Below, in pieces: positions 33,653-43,040 of a stretch of DNA of 64,000 bases; the stretch's first letter is position 1; each line of letters opens with the position of its first letter. Position numbers and translations under genes: made by a program. This DNA is from Bacteroidota bacterium (GTDB lineage Bacteria; Bacteroidota; Bacteroidia; Chitinophagales; Chitinophagaceae): assembly GCA_018267705.1 (NCBI GenBank), contig JAFDXX010000001.1, positions 1-64,000 of the forward strand, read 5' to 3'. A model generated the notes under the pieces. The model saw only the letters and a list, made by a program, of their open reading frames with translations, did no database searches and was not told the DNA's origin.

Positions 33653-34651
33653 TTATGCTTCAATCAATTCTCTTAAATATTGTTTTTCTTCTTTAAAAGC
33701 TTTTCGTGGCTTTAATCCTAAAAGGTTAAACATTTCGTTGTCTTCTTCAAAACTTGGATTAGGTGTAGTTAATAATTTATCTCCTGCAAAAATAGAATTC
33801 GCACCTGCCATAAAGCATAATGCTTGTTCTGCAACACTCATTTCGGTTCTTCCGGCACTTAAACGAACCATTGTTGCAGGCATAATAATTCTTGCGGTAG
33901 CAATCATTCTAACCATATCCCACACATCTGTTTTTGAATTATTTTCAAGTGGTGTTCCTTTTATAGCAACTAATGCATTAATGGGTACACTTTCAGGATG
34001 TGTTGGCATGGTTGCTAATGTGTGTAACATTTTAATTCTGTCTTCATGTGTTTCTCCTAAACCAATAATACCGCCACAACAAATAGATACGCCGGCTTTA
34101 CGAACATTATCTAACGTATTTAATCTTTCTTCATATGTTCTTGTAGTAATTATTTGTGCATAGTGTGCCGAGCTGGTATCTAAATTGTGATTGTATGCAT
34201 ATAAACCTGCATCGGCTAATTTTTGTGCTTGGTTTTCTGTTAGCATACCTAATGTACAACACACTTCCATTCCCATTTTATTTACTTCTTTTACCATATC
34301 TAATACGCGGTCAAAATCTTTATTATCTCTCACTTCTCTCCATGCTGCACCCATGCAAAACCTTGTACTACCTGCATCTTTAGCTTTTTGTGCATACATT
34401 ATTACCTCATCTTTTTTCATTAATGCTTGCACATTTACATCTGTATTGTAACGTGCAGCTTGCGGACAGTATGCACAATCTTCTGTGCAACCACCTGTTT
34501 TTATACTTAACAAAGTGCAAACTTGTACTTCAGCTGTATCGTTATACTGATGATGAATGTTTGATGCTGTATGAATTAATTGTAATAATGGTGTATTGTA
34601 TATGGTATGAATTTCTTGTAAAGTCCAATTATTGCGTATAGTAGTTTGCAT
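33653..34651 (-). CDS. bioB: Biotin synthase
   Basis: A 332-residue radical-SAM enzyme that inserts sulfur into dethiobiotin. The ATG at 34651 ([20 protein letters not shown]) is preferred over the TTG at 34672, which falls inside the promoter box. The radical-SAM cysteines are in [12 protein letters not shown] (CxxxCxxC, about 50-61). The additional [2Fe-2S] ligands and conserved Arg lie in [23 protein letters not shown] and [23 protein letters not shown] and [10 protein letters not shown] (about 255-264) complete the pattern. No other biotin genes are in the window. It has its own promoter box. Confidence 0.96.
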   Translation of the reverse strand: MQTTIRNNWTLQEIHTIYNTPLLQLIHTASNIHHQYNDTAEVQVCTLLSIKTGGCTEDCAYCPQAARYNTDVNVQALMKKDEVIMYAQKAKDAGSTRFCMGAAWREVRDNKDFDRVLDMVKEVNKMGMEVCCTLGMLTENQAQKLADAGLYAYNHNLDTSSAHYAQIITTRTYEERLNTLDNVRKAGVSICCGGIIGLGETHEDRIKMLHTLATMPTHPESVPINALVAIKGTPLENNSKTDVWDMVRMIATARIIMPATMVRLSAGRTEMSVAEQALCFMAGANSIFAGDKLLTTPNPSFEEDNEMFNLLGLKPRKAFKEEKQYLRELIEA

Positions 34652-34669
34652 GGCAATTTTTTGATTGAA

Positions 34670-34677
34670 CAAATATA
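34670..34677 (-). promoter_or_regulatory. Promoter -7 box of bioB
   Basis: The minus strand reads TATATTTG, an exact TAnnTTTG match, 18 nt before the bioB ATG (34651). It lies between the FkbM gene and bioB, so bioB is probably transcribed on its own. Confidence 0.55.
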
Positions 34678-34689
34678 AGTAGTTGCTTT

Positions 34690-35427
34690 TTAAATGTTAG
34701 GTTTATGAGGAACTGCTACAAAGAAAAATTCATGTCCATTTTTATAAAAATTATTGAATTCGTTTTCAGATAAATAGCTTTCTTTTTTTAACCAACTTTT
34801 TAATGTGTATATACGATAATTTATAGTTTGATTGATGAATTGGAACATCATTTCACAATTGTAATTATAATATTGTGCTGCTTTCCCAAACTCAAACAGG
34901 ATAAGTGGTTTAGAAGATTGAATAGTTTTTATACTTCCTTGTAAAGCCCATAGTTCCGCACCTTCAATATCTAGTTTTATTAAACTTATTTTTTGTGTTG
35001 AAGGAATAATATTGTCTAACAAATCTGTTTGTACTTGTATTGATTTATCTTTTTCAACTTTATCATACATTCTTTTTTTTAATCCACTGTATGCCATATT
35101 GGTAGTTACAAGATTAAAAGATTCAACTCCTTTTTTATTACTTAATGCAATTGGATAGCATTGAACTTTTTGTTGAAATTTTTGATACAATTTTTCGTAT
35201 AAAATATCAATAGGTTCAAATGCATAATGTGTAGCATGAGGAGCGACCTGCAACATGATTTGTAAAATTTTTCCGGTATGGCTACCTATATCAACACAAA
35301 CACTGTTTTTATTACAATGTTGTTGAATAATTTTTTTGGTAAGCCTATCGTACAACTCATTTTTTGTTAATGCAATGGGTGAAATGTTTGCAATTGGCTT
35401 TAATATTTTTTTGAAGATGCGATGCAT
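34690..35427 (-). CDS. FkbM family methyltransferase
   Basis: A 245-residue SAM-dependent methyltransferase. The SAM-binding motif is [13 protein letters not shown] (about 42-54), followed by [14 protein letters not shown] (about 68-81), [15 protein letters not shown] (about 95-110) and [19 protein letters not shown] (about 147-165), the FkbM-type acidic motif with DIEGAE. The C-terminal half includes LILFEFGK. Substrates of such enzymes are often sugars or polyketides; this one cannot be assigned. It starts 9 nt after the rluD stop, so it probably shares that transcript. Confidence 0.85.
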   Translation of the reverse strand: MHRIFKKILKPIANISPIALTKNELYDRLTKKIIQQHCNKNSVCVDIGSHTGKILQIMLQVAPHATHYAFEPIDILYEKLYQKFQQKVQCYPIALSNKKGVESFNLVTTNMAYSGLKKRMYDKVEKDKSIQVQTDLLDNIIPSTQKISLIKLDIEGAELWALQGSIKTIQSSKPLILFEFGKAAQYYNYNCEMMFQFINQTINYRIYTLKSWLKKESYLSENEFNNFYKNGHEFFFVAVPHKPNI

Positions 35428-35436
35428 AAATAGCTA

Positions 35437-36483
35437 TCAAAATGTTTTATTACCAACATATCTCCGCCATTTTTCAATTACTTGTTGCATATCTTGTGGT
35501 AACTCACTTTCAAACAAAATTTCTTTATTTGTTTTAGGATGAATGAACCCCAATGTTTTGGCATGTAGTGCACAACGCGAACAAATTTCAAAGCAATTAT
35601 CAACAAACTGTTTATACTTGGTATAGATAGTTCCTTTTAAAATTTTGTTTCCACCATATTCCCAATCGTTAAATAAAGTATGCCCAATATATTTCATATG
35701 TACACGTATTTGATGTGTTCTTCCTGTTTCTAAAACACATTCAACTAATGTTACATAATTAAAACGTTCAATAACTTTATAATGAGTAATGGCATGTTTG
35801 CCCATATCTCCGTCGGGATAAGTAGTAAAAGTTTTTCTATATTGTTGGTGGCGTGCAATATGTGCATTTACGGTTCCTTCATTCGCTTCTATGTTTCCCC
35901 AAACCAATGCTTCGTATTTTCTTTTAACGGTATGTGCTGCAAATTGTTTAGCTAAATGTGCAGCAGCATTGGCTGTTTTAGCTAAAACAATTAATCCGGT
36001 TGTATTTTTATCTATGCGGTGCACTAAACCATAACGTGGCAATTCATCATCATTTAAATTGGGATTTTGTTGCAGTAAATGATAAGCAACTCCGTTTAAT
36101 AAAGTACCGCTGTGGTTGCCAACTCCGGGGTGCACTACCATGTTTGGTGGTTTATTTATTACTAACACTTCCTCATCTTCAAACACAATATTTAACGGAA
36201 TATTTTCTGCTTTTAGTTCTGTGTATTCAGGATTAATAAACGTCATTAACAACAATTCATCTCCGGGTTTTACTTTGTAATTGCTTTTAACTGTTTTTCC
36301 GTTCACGGTAAGAAAACCCGATTCAATACCTTGTTGAATTTTATTTCTGGTTGCACCTTCTAATCTTATTTGCAACCATTTATCAACACGCATGGGTTCT
36401 TGCCCTTTATCAATTATAAAAGCACGGCGTTCATACATTTCTTCGGCTTGCTCTTGTTGTTCTATTTCAAGTTCTGTATTCAT
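35437..36483 (-). CDS. RluA/RluD family 23S rRNA pseudouridine synthase
   Basis: A 348-residue protein. An N-terminal S4 RNA-binding domain (about 30-95: MRVDKWLQIRLEGATRNKIQ, FLTVNGKTVKSNYKVKPGD) is followed by the catalytic domain (about 105-330). The signature HRIDKNTTGLIVLAKT (about 155-170) contains the catalytic Asp. NKPPNMVVHPG, ITHYKVIERF and GRTHQIRVHMKYIGHTLFND are also typical. It is RluD-like and would modify helix 69 of 23S rRNA, although specificity among RluA-type enzymes cannot be read from sequence alone. A promoter box lies only 5 nt before the ATG. Confidence 0.9.
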   Translation of the reverse strand: MNTELEIEQQEQAEEMYERRAFIIDKGQEPMRVDKWLQIRLEGATRNKIQQGIESGFLTVNGKTVKSNYKVKPGDELLLMTFINPEYTELKAENIPLNIVFEDEEVLVINKPPNMVVHPGVGNHSGTLLNGVAYHLLQQNPNLNDDELPRYGLVHRIDKNTTGLIVLAKTANAAAHLAKQFAAHTVKRKYEALVWGNIEANEGTVNAHIARHQQYRKTFTTYPDGDMGKHAITHYKVIERFNYVTLVECVLETGRTHQIRVHMKYIGHTLFNDWEYGGNKILKGTIYTKYKQFVDNCFEICSRCALHAKTLGFIHPKTNKEILFESELPQDMQQVIEKWRRYVGNKTF

Positions 36484-36488
36484 TTGTG

Positions 36489-36496
36489 CAAATGTA
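36489..36496 (-). promoter_or_regulatory. Promoter -7 box abutting the rluD-like start codon
   Basis: The minus strand reads TACATTTG, an exact TAnnTTTG match, then five bases, then ATG (36483). The predicted transcription start would fall at or next to the start codon, giving a leaderless mRNA. Confidence 0.5.
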
Positions 36497-36587
36497 CTTA
36501 TGAAGTATGATTATTGAAGTACTAAGTACTAATTGTGTTGTATAAAGTTTGATGAATTTCTCGATTCAGGCCTCACAGTTTTCAACC

Positions 36588-36595
36588 TATTTTTG
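36588..36595 (+). promoter_or_regulatory. Promoter -7 box abutting the lipB start codon
   Basis: TATTTTTG, an exact TAnnTTTG match, then GAAA-type spacing of four bases to ATG 36600. This supports ATG 36600 rather than ATG 36552 as the lipB start and suggests a leaderless transcript. Confidence 0.45.
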
Positions 36596-36599
36596 CGAA

Positions 36600-37289
36600 A
36601 TGAAACAACCGGTTTATTTTAAAGATTTAGGCCTTCGTTCTTACAAAGAAGTATGGGATTTGCAAGAAATTTTTTTAAAGCAGAATGTTGATTTGAAAAT
36701 GAATGAAGCATCTCGCAATGCAACCGTTAATCATTTATTTTTTGTTGAACATAATCCTGTTTATACTTTAGGAAAAAGCGGAAAGAAAGAGCATGTTTTA
36801 ATTAATGATGAAACATTAAAAGAAAAGGGTATTGAATATTTTCATATTAACAGAGGTGGAGATATTACTTTTCACGGCCCGGGACAAATTGTTGGCTACC
36901 CAATTTTTGATCTTGATAAATTTAAACCCGATTTAACTTGGTATTTAAGAAGTTTGGAAGAAGTAATTATTAAAACCCTTGCTGAATACGGATTACAAGG
37001 AGATAGAAGCAAAGGCGAAACAGGTGTTTGGTTAGATCCTAATACAGTAGGAAGAGAAAGAAAAATTTGTGCAATGGGAATTAAATGCAGCCGCTGGATA
37101 ACAATGCACGGATTTGCTTTTAATGTAAATACCAATCTTGATTATTTTAATTATATAGTGCCTTGCGGTATTCAAAATAAGCAAGTAACTTCTTTGCAAA
37201 AAGAATTGGAAACCAATGTTGATATAAATGAAGTAAAAGAAAAATTGAAAAAAAATTTTGAATTAGTTTTTAATTGCGAATTAAAATAA
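36600..37289 (+). CDS. lipB: Octanoyltransferase (lipoyl synthesis)
   Basis: A 229-residue LipB that moves octanoate from acyl carrier protein to lipoyl domains. ATG 36600 (MKQPVYFKDLGLRSYKEVWD) matches the family N-terminus; upstream ATG codons at 36549-36552 would add unconserved residues and precede the promoter box. Motifs are EHNPVYTLGKSGKKEH (about 42-57), NRGGDITFHGPGQIVGYPIF (about 84-103), KICAMGIKCSRWITMHGFAF (about 157-176) with the catalytic Lys, and IVPCGIQNKQVTSL (about 186-199) with the catalytic Cys. A small membrane protein gene follows after 7 nt. Confidence 0.95.
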   Translation: MKQPVYFKDLGLRSYKEVWDLQEIFLKQNVDLKMNEASRNATVNHLFFVEHNPVYTLGKSGKKEHVLINDETLKEKGIEYFHINRGGDITFHGPGQIVGYPIFDLDKFKPDLTWYLRSLEEVIIKTLAEYGLQGDRSKGETGVWLDPNTVGRERKICAMGIKCSRWITMHGFAFNVNTNLDYFNYIVPCGIQNKQVTSLQKELETNVDINEVKEKLKKNFELVFNCELK

Positions 37290-37296
37290 AAATAAT

Positions 37297-37599
37297 ATGA
37301 GCAACACCGATCGATCACATGTACATATTCTTAATGCATCATCAAGTCTTTTGGGTATTTGTTTTATTCTATTAACTTCATTAAAAGTGCTTAATCAAGA
37401 TAAAAAAACTATTGTAGATGAAATTGCAACCGGAGCCATTTTACTTTTTATGGCAAGTTGCATCTTATCTTTTCTTTCTATAAAAAGCAAAGGAAGAAAA
37501 AGTGAAAATCTTGAACGAGTGGCAGATGTAATTTTCTTGGCAGGCTTATCGGTATTGTGTTTAACTACTATTTTATTTTCTATAAATGTAATATCTTGA
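37297..37599 (+). CDS. Small membrane protein, unknown function
   Basis: A 100-residue protein with three predicted membrane segments, at about 11-28 (ILNASSSLLGICFILLTS), 44-61 (GAILLFMASCILSFLSI) and 76-97 (VIFLAGLSVLCLTTILFSIN). A basic, polar loop (KSKGRKSENLERV) lies between the last two. It is 7 nt after lipB and probably co-transcribed, but no functional link to lipoylation is apparent. I do not recognise the family. Confidence 0.7.
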   Translation: MSNTDRSHVHILNASSSLLGICFILLTSLKVLNQDKKTIVDEIATGAILLFMASCILSFLSIKSKGRKSENLERVADVIFLAGLSVLCLTTILFSINVIS

Positions 37600-37609
37600 T
37601 ACTGCTACT

Positions 37610-38458
37610 TTAAAAATCTTTTACTAAAAATACTTTATTTTTTTCTTTGAGTTTATCATCTTCATACAATTCAAAATTAAACCAGCCCGAGTGGATAAAA
37701 TTGGTTTTATCTAAAATGAGTTTTTCTTCATTAATATGTTTTATTTCAAACAAATCTTTACCATCTTCTTCAAAAAATTTAATACGGTATTTATGTATTT
37801 TGTATTGTGGTAAAAATATAATAACGTATGTAGTTTCATCGGTAAAAACATAGGATGATGGTTTCCATACAGGTTTAGGTATATAAGGTTTCCAGATAAT
37901 TTCATCGTTACTAAAAAAGTATAAAGTATCTTTTGTTTGTGTGGCAATAGAGTCTTTAAATTTTTTATATAAAGAGACTTCAATTTTTCTTAAAACACTA
38001 TCTTTTGTTTGCTTGTAAACTGTAATATATTTTTTTTCAACTACTTTAGTTGAAGTTGTTTCTTTCCCTTGTTGATTATTATTATCAGTTGTATTTTTTT
38101 CTTGCTGTACAGCATTTTTTTTAAAGAGAGGAATTGACTTTGTGAAAAAATATCCTCCATCTTCTAAAACATAAAATATTCTGTAATACGCTTTTATGCC
38201 CGGAGTTATATCAACATCTACAAAACCATTTTGCGGAAGTGTGGGAGATTGTGCCGAATATATTGTTTTAAAAAATTGAAGACTATCGTAAGAGCGTTGA
38301 ACCATTAATTGATTGCAATTGGCAAAAGGATTTATCCAACTAATTAATACTTTTTCTTTTGCTAATTCTTTAACGGAGAATTTGGGTAATGTATCTTGTG
38401 CTTTTATGTTAAAGCCAATTACTATAAATAATAAAATAAACGCAAATTGCCTTTTCAT
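37610..38458 (-). CDS. Secreted protein of unknown function
   Basis: A 282-residue protein from ATG 38458 (MKRQFAFILLFIVIGFNIKAQ), a clear signal peptide; a longer frame to 38554 is rejected because the promoter box lies inside it. The N-terminal part of the mature protein (about 22-110) resembles a fibronectin type III-like fold (VLISWINPFANCNQLMVQRS, AYYRIFYVLEDGGYFFTKS). It is followed by a Gln/Asn/Thr-rich linker (about 112-135) and a C-terminal Lys-rich domain with WKPYIPKPVWKPSSYVF. Function is unknown. The start codon lies 5 nt after an exact TAnnTTTG box. Confidence 0.65.
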   Translation of the reverse strand: MKRQFAFILLFIVIGFNIKAQDTLPKFSVKELAKEKVLISWINPFANCNQLMVQRSYDSLQFFKTIYSAQSPTLPQNGFVDVDITPGIKAYYRIFYVLEDGGYFFTKSIPLFKKNAVQQEKNTTDNNNQQGKETTSTKVVEKKYITVYKQTKDSVLRKIEVSLYKKFKDSIATQTKDTLYFFSNDEIIWKPYIPKPVWKPSSYVFTDETTYVIIFLPQYKIHKYRIKFFEEDGKDLFEIKHINEEKLILDKTNFIHSGWFNFELYEDDKLKEKNKVFLVKDF

Positions 38459-38463
38459 TAAAG

Positions 38464-38471
38464 CAAATATA
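38464..38471 (-). promoter_or_regulatory. Promoter -7 box abutting the start of the secreted-protein gene
   Basis: The minus strand reads TATATTTG, then CTTTA, then ATG (38458). The exact TAnnTTTG box is five bases from the start codon, again consistent with a leaderless transcript. Confidence 0.5.
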
Positions 38472-38486
38472 AATAACACATTATTA

Positions 38487-39380
38487 TTAAAATGGTAAAG
38501 TATTAGGTGGTAATGAAAAATTACCTTGCAATCCACCTGAGTGAATGGCAACAATTTTACTGTTGGGTTTAAAATATTTTTTTGTAATTAAATCAATAAC
38601 AGCAAACATCATTTTTGAGGTATAAACAATATCGGTAGGTAAATTATTTTCAAACCATAGCTGCTTCATAAATTCAATTAATTCTTTCGGGTGTTTGGCA
38701 TAACCGCCAAAATGATAGTGATGAATTATCTCAAATTTTTTTTGCTGTTCTTCTTCTGTTAATAAATTCTTTATTTCGTTATGAATAGAAAGGTTTCCTT
38801 TTAAAATATTGATACCAATAACTTTTTGGTGTGGTAAAGCGGCTTTTATTAATCCGGCAAACGTAGTGCCTGTGCCTACTGCAGCAATAATATGTGTAGC
38901 ATCTTCGGGAATAAATTTCATTATACTTGCAGCACCTTTGCAACCCATTATTCCATAGCCTCCTTCATTTATCCAATACCAATTATTGGTTTTATATTTT
39001 TCTTTAACAGCATTTTTATCTTTAAAATTTTCTCTATTAATAAACAACAATTCCATATTACACTCTTGTGCAAATTTTATTGTAGGTGATGTTTGGTTTT
39101 CATCTCCTCTAATAATTCCTATGCCTTTTAAATTATATTCTTTGCAAACAAAAGCGGTAGCGGCAATATGATTTGAATATGCACCGCCAAAAGTGGCAAT
39201 GGTGTTTATATTATTCTTAATAGCATCTTGCAAATAATATTGAAGTTTAAACCATTTGTTTCCGCTAACAATTGAGTGAAGTTTATCTAATCTTAAAACA
39301 TTTAGTAAAACATTATCTATAGGTTTAGAAATAGTAATTGTTTGTAGTGGTACTATGCTATTAAAATCTAAGTGTAACAT
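38487..39380 (-). CDS. ACC deaminase / D-cysteine desulfhydrase family PLP enzyme
   Basis: A 297-residue fold-type II pyridoxal-phosphate protein from ATG 39380 (MLHLDFNSIVPLQTI); the longer frame to 39425 crosses the promoter box. The PLP-lysine region is SGNKWFKLQYYLQDA (about 38-52). TFGGAYSNHIAATAFVC (about 61-77) is the conserved asparagine/serine loop. GAASIMKFIPEDATHIIAAVGTGTT and the C-terminal VAIHSGGLQGNFSL follow. Members cleave D-cysteine or deaminate 1-aminocyclopropane-1-carboxylate. The latter needs specific residues I cannot confirm, so D-cysteine desulfhydrase-like is the safer call. Confidence 0.85.
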   Translation of the reverse strand: MLHLDFNSIVPLQTITISKPIDNVLLNVLRLDKLHSIVSGNKWFKLQYYLQDAIKNNINTIATFGGAYSNHIAATAFVCKEYNLKGIGIIRGDENQTSPTIKFAQECNMELLFINRENFKDKNAVKEKYKTNNWYWINEGGYGIMGCKGAASIMKFIPEDATHIIAAVGTGTTFAGLIKAALPHQKVIGINILKGNLSIHNEIKNLLTEEEQQKKFEIIHHYHFGGYAKHPKELIEFMKQLWFENNLPTDIVYTSKMMFAVIDLITKKYFKPNSKIVAIHSGGLQGNFSLPPNTLPF

Positions 39381-39393
39381 AAATGTAATAGGG

Positions 39394-39401
39394 CAAAAGT
39401 A
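39394..39401 (-). promoter_or_regulatory. Promoter -7 box of the desulfhydrase-like gene
   Basis: The minus strand reads TACTTTTG, an exact TAnnTTTG match, 13 nt before ATG 39380. Confidence 0.5.
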
Positions 39402-39462
39402 TTGCTTTGAATGCCTATAAACCATATTTTCGCATTTTTGGAATTAATCATAAAATGAGAAT

Positions 39463-40362
39463 ATGCAACCAACATTAGTGATTCTTGCAGCAGGCATGGC
39501 AAGCAGGTATGGTTCTATGAAACAAGTAGAAAGTTTTGGAATGAATGGTGAAACCATAATGGAGTATTCAATTTACGATGCTATAAGAGCTGGTTTTGGA
39601 AAAGTAATTTTTATTATTAGAGAAGAATTTGTAGATACGTTTAAAGAAAAGTTTGAAGCCAAATTAAAAGGTAAGATTGAGGTTGATTATGTGTTTCAAA
39701 GCATTCACTCATTTGCAGAAGCACAGTATATTCACCCTGATAGAAAAAAACCTTGGGGTACCGGCCATGCAGTTTTATGTTGTAAAGGAAAAATAAATGA
39801 ACCGTTTGCAGTAATTAATGCCGATGATTTTTACGGTAAAGATGCATTTGAAAAAGCTGCTTATTTTTTGAAAAACGAGTGTAATGAAAAAACGTATAGT
39901 ATTATAGGGTATCATTTGGTAAATACTTTAAGTGAACATGGAAGTGTTAGCCGTGGTGTATGTAGTGTAGATGCCAATAATAATTTAACTGAAATAAATG
40001 AACGAACAAAAATATACCGTTTAGAAGATGGAAGTATTGTGTATGAAGATGAAAGTGATTTACATGTATTAGCCGGAAATGGATTGGTAAGTATGAATTA
40101 TATATGCTTTCATCCTAATGTAATTGATTTGTGTGAAACATTATTTTATGATTTCTTGAAACGTAATCGCAACGATCCTAAAGCTGAGTTTTTTATACCG
40201 TTTGTAACCAATCATTTTATTCATAGTGGAAAAGGACGTGTGAAAGTAGTACCTACTTCTGCACAATGGTTTGGTGTTACTTATAAAGAAGATGCACCTG
40301 TTGTAAAAGCAAGTTTACATAAATTAATAAAAGCAGGTGAATATCCTGAAAGGCTTTGGTAG
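39463..40362 (+). CDS. Sugar-phosphate nucleotidyltransferase family protein
   Basis: A 299-residue protein with a nucleotidyltransferase fold. The N-terminal signature VILAAGMASRYGSMKQVESF (about 6-25) is the nucleotide-binding loop, with a modified GxGxR/K pattern. KPWGTGHAVLCCKGKINEPFAVINADDFYGKDA (in parts, about 102-134) includes the metal-binding Asp pair region. It resembles proteins annotated as UTP-glucose-1-phosphate uridylyltransferase-like or NDP-sugar pyrophosphorylases, but the substrate is not clear. No other sugar nucleotide genes lie near. TATTTTCG, a variant of the -7 box, occurs about 30 nt before the start. Confidence 0.8.
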   Translation: MQPTLVILAAGMASRYGSMKQVESFGMNGETIMEYSIYDAIRAGFGKVIFIIREEFVDTFKEKFEAKLKGKIEVDYVFQSIHSFAEAQYIHPDRKKPWGTGHAVLCCKGKINEPFAVINADDFYGKDAFEKAAYFLKNECNEKTYSIIGYHLVNTLSEHGSVSRGVCSVDANNNLTEINERTKIYRLEDGSIVYEDESDLHVLAGNGLVSMNYICFHPNVIDLCETLFYDFLKRNRNDPKAEFFIPFVTNHFIHSGKGRVKVVPTSAQWFGVTYKEDAPVVKASLHKLIKAGEYPERLW

Positions 40363-40365
40363 TGT

Positions 40366-41265
40366 TTACTTTAGAAGGTTAGCATTTTCTTCTTCTCTCA
40401 TTTTTTCACTGGTTTTTCTGCTTCCGTTGTGGCTCCACCCGGGCGGGCCAAACAAGTATTTTATTTTTTGTTTGAATGAAAGATTAGGTTGAAGAATATC
40501 TTTTACAATTGCATTCCATTCATGAAAAACAATGTTGACTGCATTAGGATTTTCAATGTTTTTTGTAAGCCCGTATTGAATGGGTTGATATTCTTCTTCA
40601 CCCAACTCTTTTTGAAAGGTGCCAAACATTTTATCCCAAATAATTAAAAACATTCCCATGTTTTTGTCTAAATATTTCGGGTTGCTTCCATGGTGTACTC
40701 TGTGATGCGATGGTGTAACTAAAAAATATTCTAACCAGTTCATTTTCTTAATTAATTCTGTATGAACAAAAATTCCCCAGATTTGTGTAACAGAATAAAT
40801 GAAAACAATATCTAAAGGCTTAAAGCCTAAAAAAGGTAATGGCAAAAAATAAATAAACCTATACAAAGGCTGAAAAACAGAAGAACGAAAACCAACCGTA
40901 AAATTCATTTTTTGTGAGGAGTGATGTGTAACATGTGTTGCCCAAAAAAAACGTATTTCATGATCAAATCTATGCAACCAATAATATAAAAAATCTTCAG
41001 CCAATATTAAACAAATCCAATACAGTAAAGCATTTTGCCAATTCATTATTTTATAAGCAAAACAAAATTTAAAAACATTTAAATATATTAACCTAAACAA
41101 TAAATCAATACCACTATTTAAAAGCATTAAATAAATATTGGTAACTGTATCGGTAAACGTATATATTTTTTTATGCTTATAATGCGATAATAAAATTTCA
41201 ATACCAATTATTAATAAATAAAACGGAGTTGAAATAAGTAAGAGCCATTGTTCTTTTAAGTGCAT
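40366..41265 (-). CDS. Sterol desaturase / fatty acid hydroxylase family membrane protein
   Basis: A 299-residue integral membrane di-iron protein. Histidine motifs are HRFDHE (about 117-122), THVTHHSSQ (about 129-137) and, near the C-terminal third, HHRVHHGSN (about 195-203), the usual HxxxH / HxxHH / HxxHH pattern. Four or so membrane segments (about 8-26, 40-60, 75-105, 145-170) surround them. Such enzymes hydroxylate or desaturate sterols, carotenoids or fatty acids; the substrate is unknown here. It converges with the nucleotidyltransferase gene and is divergent from the cysteine-cluster gene. Confidence 0.88.
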   Translation of the reverse strand: MHLKEQWLLLISTPFYLLIIGIEILLSHYKHKKIYTFTDTVTNIYLMLLNSGIDLLFRLIYLNVFKFCFAYKIMNWQNALLYWICLILAEDFLYYWLHRFDHEIRFFWATHVTHHSSQKMNFTVGFRSSVFQPLYRFIYFLPLPFLGFKPLDIVFIYSVTQIWGIFVHTELIKKMNWLEYFLVTPSHHRVHHGSNPKYLDKNMGMFLIIWDKMFGTFQKELGEEEYQPIQYGLTKNIENPNAVNIVFHEWNAIVKDILQPNLSFKQKIKYLFGPPGWSHNGSRKTSEKMREEENANLLK

Positions 41266-41310
41266 ATATAAATTAATAGTAAAAGCAAATTGGTTTATTA
41301 TCTTAGCTTA

Positions 41311-41793
41311 ATGATAAAAGCATTATTGCAAAATTGGCAACAAAAAAGTAAAGAACATTATAAACTGTATAAAAATTTTTTACAGCGTGCTGATAAAAAT
41401 AAAACATTAAAGCAGTTGCCCAATTTACATGAAGAAGCTTTTGAAAAAATTGATTGTTTAACTTGTGCTGCTTGTTGTAAAAACTATTCTCCACGCTTTA
41501 AAACGCCCGATATAAAAAGAATAAGCAAGTATTTAAAAATGAAGGAAAGTGTTTTTATAGATACTTATTTGCATTTAGATAAAGATGGAGATTATGTTGT
41601 AAAATCTTCTCCTTGCCCGTTTTTAGGTTCCGATAACTTTTGCAGTATTTATGAACAAAGACCAAGTGATTGTCATCGGTTTCCTTATACTAATGAAGAT
41701 GTTTTATTGAAGCGGCAAAATATTACTTTAAAGAACAGTGAATTTTGTCCTATTGTTTTTTATGTGTTAGAAAAGCTAATTGAAAAAACCTAA
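41311..41793 (+). CDS. YkgJ family cysteine-cluster protein
   Basis: A 160-residue protein from ATG 41311 (MIKALLQNWQQKSKEHYKLY). The cysteine cluster consists of CLTCAACCKNYSPRF (about 49-63), CPFLGSDNFCSIYEQRPSDC (about 104-123) and a following HRFPY, the CxxCxxCC ... CPFL ... C(x)IYxxRPxxCR pattern of the Zn/Fe-S-binding YkgJ family. The role is not defined. It overlaps the end of the MFS gene on the other strand by 4 bases. Confidence 0.85.
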   Translation: MIKALLQNWQQKSKEHYKLYKNFLQRADKNKTLKQLPNLHEEAFEKIDCLTCAACCKNYSPRFKTPDIKRISKYLKMKESVFIDTYLHLDKDGDYVVKSSPCPFLGSDNFCSIYEQRPSDCHRFPYTNEDVLLKRQNITLKNSEFCPIVFYVLEKLIEKT

Positions 41794-43037
41794 TATTCCA
41801 TTTTTCTTAATGCAGGTGCTTTAAACCATGTGATAATAACTACTAATAAAGTCATACTTCCGCCAAATATTACCGATGCAATATTGCCCATTAATTGAGC
41901 TGCAATACCACTTTCAAATTGCCCCAACTCATTACTGCTGTTGATAAACATTGAGTTTACACTTAACACCCTGCCACGCATATTATCGGGAGTTTTTAAT
42001 TGCATAATAGTACCTCTTACTACAACACTAATACCATCTAACATTCCGCTAAGCATTAGTGCAGCAAATGATAACCAAAAATTTCTTGATAAAGCAAAAA
42101 CAATAATACATGTTCCAAAACCTGCAACTGCAAATAATAATTTTTTGCCTTGCTTGGTTTTTAATGGAAGAAATGTAAGTAAAATAATTATACAAACAGA
42201 ACCTATATCTGATGCAGCGTTTAACCAACCGTATTTAATAACGCTTATATGTAAAATAAGTGTTGTAAAAACAGGAATCATTGCTACGGCACCTCCAAAT
42301 AAAACGGCAAATAAATCTAACGATAAAGCACCCAAAATTTCTTTGGTTTTAAAAACAAATTTTATTCCTTCAACAACACTATCCCATGTTTTCTTTTCAC
42401 CTTTTTGATTTAATGGAGGTTTCTTTTTTAATTTTAGTAAAAAGAATAATGCAAAAGTAATTAAGCCGGTAACCACTATTAAAGTTCCTGTAATATCAAT
42501 ATAAGCAATTAATAATCCACTTACGGCATGCCCTGTAACTGAGGCTGCAAGCCATGTTCCTTGGTTCCATGTAGTTGCATTTTGTAAAACAGATTTAGGA
42601 ACAATGTTTGCCAGCATTACATTAAATGTTGGTCCGGTAAATGCTCTTATAATTCCGGTTAAAAAAACTGTTATATATATACAAAGTACTATCCAACTTT
42701 TAGTTAAATGAGTAGTTGTTATAGAGCTTGATAGAAATAAAAAAATTAATGAGGTAGCTAAGTATAAATAAACACCGGTTAATAATAGTTTTCTTTTCTC
42801 ACTTATATCAATTATATAACCGGCATATAATGCAAAGCCAAATGCAGGCAAAAATTCAGATAGGCCAATAATTCCAATGGCTAATGGGGTTGAGGTTAAA
42901 TGAAATATCCACCAGTTTAGTAAAGTGCTTATCATTCTTAACCCCATAATAAAAAAGAATCTGCCAATTAACAGGTTGCGAAATTCAGGAATGGCAATAG
43001 CTGCGTAAGGATTGTTTTTCTGCTCTGCGTTGTCCAT
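41790..43037 (-). CDS. Major facilitator superfamily transporter
   Basis: A 415-residue protein with about twelve membrane segments. ATG 43037 (MDNAEQKNNPYAAIAIPEFR) is used rather than an upstream TTG at 43043. The first helix (LLIGRFFFIMGLRMISTLLN) is followed by a loop with GYIIDISEKRKLLL (about 74-87), the MFS loop 2-3 motif region, and a later GRVLSVNSMFINSSNELGQF (about 355-374). It resembles the MFS_3/enterobactin exporter-like group and is probably an exporter, but the substrate is unknown. The promoter box at 43041-43048 nearly touches the start codon. Confidence 0.88.
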   Translation of the reverse strand: MDNAEQKNNPYAAIAIPEFRNLLIGRFFFIMGLRMISTLLNWWIFHLTSTPLAIGIIGLSEFLPAFGFALYAGYIIDISEKRKLLLTGVYLYLATSLIFLFLSSSITTTHLTKSWIVLCIYITVFLTGIIRAFTGPTFNVMLANIVPKSVLQNATTWNQGTWLAASVTGHAVSGLLIAYIDITGTLIVVTGLITFALFFLLKLKKKPPLNQKGEKKTWDSVVEGIKFVFKTKEILGALSLDLFAVLFGGAVAMIPVFTTLILHISVIKYGWLNAASDIGSVCIIILLTFLPLKTKQGKKLLFAVAGFGTCIIVFALSRNFWLSFAALMLSGMLDGISVVVRGTIMQLKTPDNMRGRVLSVNSMFINSSNELGQFESGIAAQLMGNIASVIFGGSMTLLVVIITWFKAPALRKMEY

Positions 43038-43040
43038 AAG

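Noticed and set aside
33738..34641. Several open frames opposite bioB
   Set aside because: All overlap the intact biotin synthase on the other strand and show only shadow composition.
37610..38554. Longer start (38554) for the secreted protein
   Set aside because: The added N-terminus lacks a signal peptide, and an exact promoter box lies between it and ATG 38458, which opens a good signal peptide.
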